Assembly: GCA_900642245.1 (NCBI GenBank)
Contig: CAAAJI010000352.1
Location: 43,686 to 54,326 of the forward strand
DNA: 10,641 nt
From: Fragilaria radians
Taxonomy: Eukaryota > Bacillariophyta > Fragilariophyceae > Fragilariales > Fragilariaceae
Direction of reading: 5' to 3'
The translations under genes and the position numbers were made by a program. This document shows positions 6,800 through 10,641 of this stretch, one piece after another. The first letter of the stretch is position 1. Each line of letters begins with the position of its first letter. The notes below the pieces were generated by a model that did not search any database, had not been told where the DNA came from, and was given only the letters and a program-made list of their open reading frames with translations.

Positions 6800-7810
6800 G
6801 TAATAGTTATTCCTATCGTGTTGATATGACGGTCCTGAAAACATATTAAATGATCTTTTTCATTTATGGGCAATATTAAGCATCACTAAATTCATATAAG
6901 ACTATGTCCTAATTGAATTTTTGGAAGGTTTAGAAAGAATGGTTAACTATGTGACCTATTCTAGTTTTAGATGAGTAAATACAAGAATACTAATTCTACT
7001 ATTATTCACTATGTACTTACGATACCTTTGGACGTCTCCAGTACCGGTACACACACACATCTCTTAGCCTTAGTAATTTGTTATAGTATTATTAGACTGT
7101 ACTGCTTACAACCTATAGTGTTAGGTATTATCTTAATTAAATTAACTCAAGGCATGTCAGGCTCCTATTCAATTTGTCAACATGGATACACAATAGGAGC
7201 AAACATCTCTTTCCTGCTTATAACTTTTCAAGGATCAACTTATTGCTAGATAAAACCTTGTGGAAGGATAACTTTGTCACCTTCTTGGACTTTTTTGGCC
7301 ACGTACGTTGGCAATACCTTCAGAGACCCACATAAATATCCCTCCACAGAGATCTTTGTTCAAAAAAGATTTCTTCTCACTAAAACACCAGGCAGCAAGC
7401 TTGTGTTTCTGGATCATCAGGAAAGAGATTGTGAAGCTTGTATCACATAAAATTGGTGAAAAATGGCCGAGGAAATACACACCTGACTCCTTGGCAGATG
7501 CTACCATATTCTGATATTTCTTAAAAATTCATTCTCAAGACATGAATACTTGCGCAATCCATACTTTTTCAAGTGAATCTGAATTGAACAATGATCCAAC
7601 TCAATCAATTGTGCACTGAGGAGATTGAAAATAAGAAAATTAAACTCTTTTTTAATCGTACAAGAGTGAGTCTTGACTGACTAATTTTTCATTATTGTAG
7701 TATTTCTTTAGATCAGCCTATTATTTAGGATGAAGTATTATATCGAGATTATTCTGGTAAGTCAAATATCCTTCACTTATTTTATTTTGAATGAAATATT
7801 AAACTCATGT

Positions 7811-8040
7811 TATACTTCATGAAACACTTGTAATTTATTATCACCTAAAATTTAGAGATCTAGGAATAGTAACATCTAAAATCTGTAAGCGAAAAACTTC
7901 AGCCATTATTCTTTGAGCTGTTGCTGTTTTAGATATGCAAATATAGCTGATATCTTCATCATCTATATTTGCAAGTACTATCAACAATGGACATCTCCGA
8001 ATGTTGGCACAAAATAACATCTTCTTAAATAAATACTTTT
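7811..8040 (+). pseudogene. Arm A of a diverged inverted duplication; probable coding relic
   Basis: This segment, reversed and complemented, aligns with 8755-8990. Firm blocks are 7841-7858 against 8941-8958 (one mismatch in 18), 7816-7827 against 8972-8983 (12 of 12), and 7928-7999 against 8795-8866 (53 of 72, no gaps). In the + frame over 7928-7999 the differences fall 5, 3 and 11 on codon positions 1, 2 and 3, the pattern of former coding sequence. That frame is open from 7889 to 8014 and contains AN-x-x-D-x-F-x-I-Y-I, then YYQQWTSPN. I do not recognise the protein. The copy is a short fragment with stops on either side, so it is probably not expressed as protein. Confidence 0.6.
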
Positions 8041-8221
8041 CTAGTTTAATTCGCTGTAAAGCCTTATAATTAGTGTAATCTTCTAGTATTCTGCATATAG
8101 AACACATGCAATCGAAAAAATGATTCTAGGAATCTATATTGATGTTTATCTGCAAAGAAAGTTTTCAGATTCTTCTGTTGTTTGACAAATCCTTTTTAAA
8201 AACTGTCACATTGTAATTATA

Positions 8222-8391
8222 TTTTCTATGTCATTGTTATCATTGTCATTGCTGCCTACTGGGTTGTTATCATTGTTGACTGTTAGACAGATTTTCATCA
8301 CTTCTACCACTTTGCTTACAAATTTAATGTAATATGATCATGGTATCGATACCTTGTTGTCGGTATAGTTGTTGTTGTTGTCGTTGTTGTC
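8222..8391. repeat. Degenerate TTG/ATTGTT simple-sequence tract
   Basis: TTGTTATCATTGT occurs at 8234-8246 and again at 8264-8276, exactly 30 bases apart. A (TTG)n-like run fills 8354-8391, and a 12-bp palindrome GGTATCGATACC sits just before it at 8342-8353. The tract lies near the midpoint between the two inverted arms. Confidence 0.65.
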
Positions 8392-8754
8392 AAGATCGAT
8401 CATTTAACAAATTGCAGACATATGTAGAGTTTGGAATTCAGTGAAACGCGATTATGTAGGAATATTACGTACCAAATTGGGAGCTTTTGCAAACTCTTCA
8501 TCTATGTGAGTGTTAACTCTGACTTGAAAAATGTCTACAATTATGTCATGACATATCTTATAATGAGGTTCCTTATTGTTATCAAGCATTTAAATTGAGA
8601 TTTGTTGTCATAGTCTTTACACTCAATCTCCACTTTTGCAAAAAATCATTGTGATGCAGTCGAATGCCAAGTTTGGATATTATCTGCAAACCGGGGCATT
8701 TTTTCTTTATCTGCCCTTGTATGAACCGAATAAATAAAATTCCGAGTTATTGGG

Positions 8755-8990
8755 AGAGGTTTTATTAATCTATAGAAGAGATTAATTCAAGATTTGGAGA
8801 CGTTCAATTTTGCTACTAAATGCTAATATAGATGACAAAGGTATCCGACATATTAGCACATCCAAAAACAACAAATGACCATTATAATACTTGATGTTTT
8901 TTCCGGTCACATATTTTAGACGATACTAACTAATCATAGGTCTCTAAAATTTAGGTGATAATTTATCACATGTGTTTCATGAACTATTAT
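8755..8990 (-). pseudogene. Arm B of the diverged inverted duplication; decayed coding relic
   Basis: This is the partner of 7811-8040 in opposite orientation, about 715 bp away. On the - strand, the frame matching arm A over 8866-8795 shares 12 of 24 residues with it (F..AN..D.F.IYI, Q, then TSP). It carries three in-frame stops (TAG, TAG, TGA) where arm A has Tyr, Tyr and Trp, each explained by one base change. A one-base indel separates the frames just upstream. The element is therefore a broken copy. An 8-bp hairpin at 8764-8786 lies inside it. Confidence 0.6.
8764..8786. repeat. Perfect 8-bp hairpin ATTAATCT / AGATTAAT
   Basis: Arms 8764-8771 and 8779-8786 around a 7-base loop, all AT-rich, within arm B of the inverted duplication. 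Such a stem is not rare in DNA of this composition. Confidence 0.5.
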
Positions 8991-9171
8991 AAACGAAAAA
9001 TGTGTCGCTCTTAATAAAGAGCAGTAAAATGATATTTGGCGTGCTTGCATAGCCAGGAGACAATAAATTAGATGCTGATCAAAATAAATATTATCATGAT
9101 GAAAAATTAGTCAGTGAAGACTCAAATCTTTAAAAAAAAAGAAAATAAGAGTAATGTTTCATAGTTTCCTT

Positions 9172-9188
9172 AAAATACGACGTATTTT
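9172..9188. repeat. 17-base palindrome AAAATACG-A-CGTATTTT
   Basis: A perfect 8-bp inverted repeat around a single central A, containing GACGT. It could be a dimeric transcription factor site (bZIP proteins bind ACGT cores) or could be chance; no gene starts close by. Confidence 0.4.
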
Positions 9189-10277
9189 TTCGTTCTCAAT
9201 TCTCACATATAGCCAAGACCTTTCGTGGGTGATAAAGAATGGAGATATTTGAATACATTCCGACAATACAGGGATTTCATGAAGGGTTATTGACATAGAA
9301 GGAACATCTACACATTGAAGATGCCTAATTGTAAAATTGGGTTGCAGATTTTTAAGGCAAAGTTGTCATATTTTTGAGGAAGTCCATTTCCCATGTCCTA
9401 TGAATGATCAACAATAGCAAAGCAACAAGGAAAATATGGAATTAGAAAAAGGATATATGAGAATTTAGGAGGGAGAAAACTGATTAGTTTGTAATTTGGG
9501 TCAATCCTCACAATGGATGACTGTAGTATAGGCATTTACAGAGACAATGAATGAATCTCAGCCAGCATTATCTCAATCAGTACTCTTCAAATTGATCACA
9601 TGACGCTCTCTTACAAAGTTTTTGGAGGATTAACTTTCAATGATTGAAGCATAACTTCTTCACTACTGGAAAAATGTGATTATCAATATTACACAGAAAT
9701 GGAATGATCCAATATAGAATATGGTAAAAGGTAAAGTGAATGTTTCCGTGCCGTAATTATGGAGCAAACATGATTTTGAAATCAATAAACATTATTTCTC
9801 ATCAGCATGATGAATGGGCGAGTCGTTACATAGTTACCAGTTTTCCCCCCCTCTCAATCAACAATTACCAATCAAAATGTCAAGATCAAAGTAGGCAACA
9901 TGAAGCAAACACGATCCTTTTTCGGGAATAAAGAGGAGGGAAACTGTTATCGAATCGTATTTACACTGCAAGTTCAAAAAACTTATCACCTTGTATGTGC
10001 GTTATGTCAAGTTCGAAATCTTTGATGGATTACATGTGTAAATAGGAAAAATTCATTGGATGTGTCTGTTCCGTTGATCGCACCTTCTCTGGTATTGGGA
10101 CTATACCTATCTGAAGAAGAATTCATCGGAGTCGACATGGGTTTGATGGGATTGCTGAAAGTTGAAACTCCCAATAACGTTGTGTACCAAGAGGTAGGCT
10201 GTCCCAGTCACCATTTTCGTGCAACGAAATTTTTTTCCGACATGTAGCCGAATTTCGACTCCGATTGATGATAGTGG

Positions 10278-10292
10278 TATAATCGCATAAAA
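10278..10292 (+). promoter_or_regulatory. TATA-like element before the terminal gene
   Basis: TATAAT followed by CATAAAA lies 44-58 bases upstream of the ATG at 10336. The spacing would give a very short 5' untranslated region. The sequence is AT-rich by nature here, so the call is weak. Confidence 0.25.
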
Positions 10293-10335
10293 CTCGTTTG
10301 TGGCGATTCATTCGTTATACTTGTTCCTTCGCATC

Positions 10336-10641
10336 ATGGTTCGTCTATTATTGTTTCCTTTCATTAGCCTTTGCATCAGCCTAGCTACTGCACAAGTGGA
10401 TCCATCCAAAGGATCATTTCGTTGTAATCCTTGTGCGCGATCATCATGGTACGTTGAGTCAAAGATTCCAATCAAAAATCACAACGGCACCTAGTTTTTT
10501 TTTGAATTTTCCTAATCTGACTGATCTCTTTTTTTTCCTTCTCTCTAGTTACTTGTCAAAAAAGAGTGAAGATATTACAATTCCAGGTTTCGGTAAAACG
10601 ACATGTGGAAAGCTTCAAAATATGGCAGATGATAATGTTTT
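10336..10641 (+). CDS. Secreted Cys-rich protein, N-terminal part (two exons, cut by window end)
   Basis: The gene starts at ATG 10336. Exon 1 (10336-10448) gives 37 codons plus two bases, and exon 2 begins at 10549 and continues past the window. Joined, the frame reads on without a stop to the window end (68 full codons). Residues 1-19 are a signal peptide (hydrophobic core, then ATA|Q). The mature part has Cys30, Cys33, Cys38 and Cys57, with IPG at 49-51 and TCG at 56-58. From memory, the arrangement of C-x2-C, then IPG, then TCG-x-L recurs in secreted diatom proteins of unknown function, often as repeated modules; I could not verify this. Splicing creates Cys38 (TG|T), which supports the intron because without it the frame ends at 10492-10494. 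An upstream GTG in frame at 10300 is unlikely as a start. Function unknown; extracellular location likely. Confidence 0.7.
10449..10548 (+). other. U2-type spliceosomal intron, 100 bp
   Basis: The donor is GTACGT at 10449. A branch-point-like CTGAC lies at 10517-10521, its A 27 bases before the acceptor AG; CTAAT just before it is an alternative. A pyrimidine-rich tract follows, ending CTCTCTAG at 10548. The phase is 2, splitting codon 38. Retention would put a stop 15 codons in, so unspliced message would be non-productive. Confidence 0.75.

Larger units (their letters stand above)
4008..7810. other. AT-rich stretch without a supportable gene
   Basis: Nearly 3.8 kb in which open frames do not exceed about 92 codons, which is what AT-rich DNA gives by chance over six frames. 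Several of the open frames begin only with GTG or TTG, and none shows a recognisable domain. Small structured or repeated items inside it are listed separately: a GC-richer island near 4107-4201, hairpins at 4755, 5827 and 6748, and a 20-bp tandem pair at 6302. A window near 7270-7515 is clearly less AT-rich than its surroundings and open on both strands. No tRNA or rRNA is seen. Confidence 0.55.
8991..10335. other. AT-rich intergenic stretch upstream of the terminal gene
   Basis: No supportable gene. A 6-bp hairpin GCTCTT / AAGAGC lies at 9007-9022. Open frames stay below 75 codons and none is recognisable. GC content rises after about 10020, where a + frame is open from 10026 to the stop at 10245-10247; its first ATG is only at 10137. 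That part may be promoter and leader of the terminal gene, or a relic exon. Confidence 0.5.

Noticed and set aside
6640..7260. Possible solo LTR (TGTTAG start near 6784 after CTATT, and another CTATT near 6955)
   Set aside because: No CA end next to the second CTATT, no primer-binding site, no polypurine tract, and no retroelement coding sequence nearby.

Overview
The window looks like nuclear DNA of a microalga, most likely a diatom. The clearest pointers are a secreted trypsin-like protease carrying Ser/Thr/Pro 'PT' linkers and an Asp-rich tail, a predicted plastid-type bipartite leader with Phe at the cleavage site, a short U2-type intron (100 bp), and a Cys-rich secreted N-terminus of a style I recall from diatom proteomes. 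No bacterial operon structure or ribosome binding sites are seen. The species is not assigned.

Layout. (1) Bases 286-1251, + strand: an intronless CRAL-TRIO (Sec14-like) lipid-transfer domain protein with an N-terminal leader. (2) Bases 1252-1945: untranslated spacer between two convergent genes. (3) Bases 1946-3553, - strand: an intronless 535-residue S1 (trypsin) zymogen. It has a complete catalytic triad, an R|IVGG activation site, a decapeptide repeat array in its propeptide, a PT-repeat linker and an Asp-rich C-terminus. (4) Bases 3554-10335: about 6.8 kb without a convincing gene. It is AT-rich (27.8% GC by hand count over 7621-8160) and holds a 95-bp tandem duplication, several hairpins, simple repeats, and a diverged inverted duplication (7811-8040 against 8755-8990) that seems to derive from decayed coding sequence. 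(5) Bases 10336-10641, + strand: the first exon, one intron and the start of the second exon of a secreted Cys-rich protein, cut by the window end.

All three genes encode proteins that enter the secretory route, but nothing in the sequence ties them into one pathway; they are monocistronic eukaryotic genes. The protease and the terminal protein are probably extracellular or wall-associated, while the CRAL-TRIO protein may be plastid-directed. The most unusual items are the protease's propeptide array, in which Arg recurs every ten residues so that the enzyme's own specificity could cut it into identical peptides, and the inverted coding-relic pair in the AT-rich tract. I found no evidence of a complete new multi-gene system.
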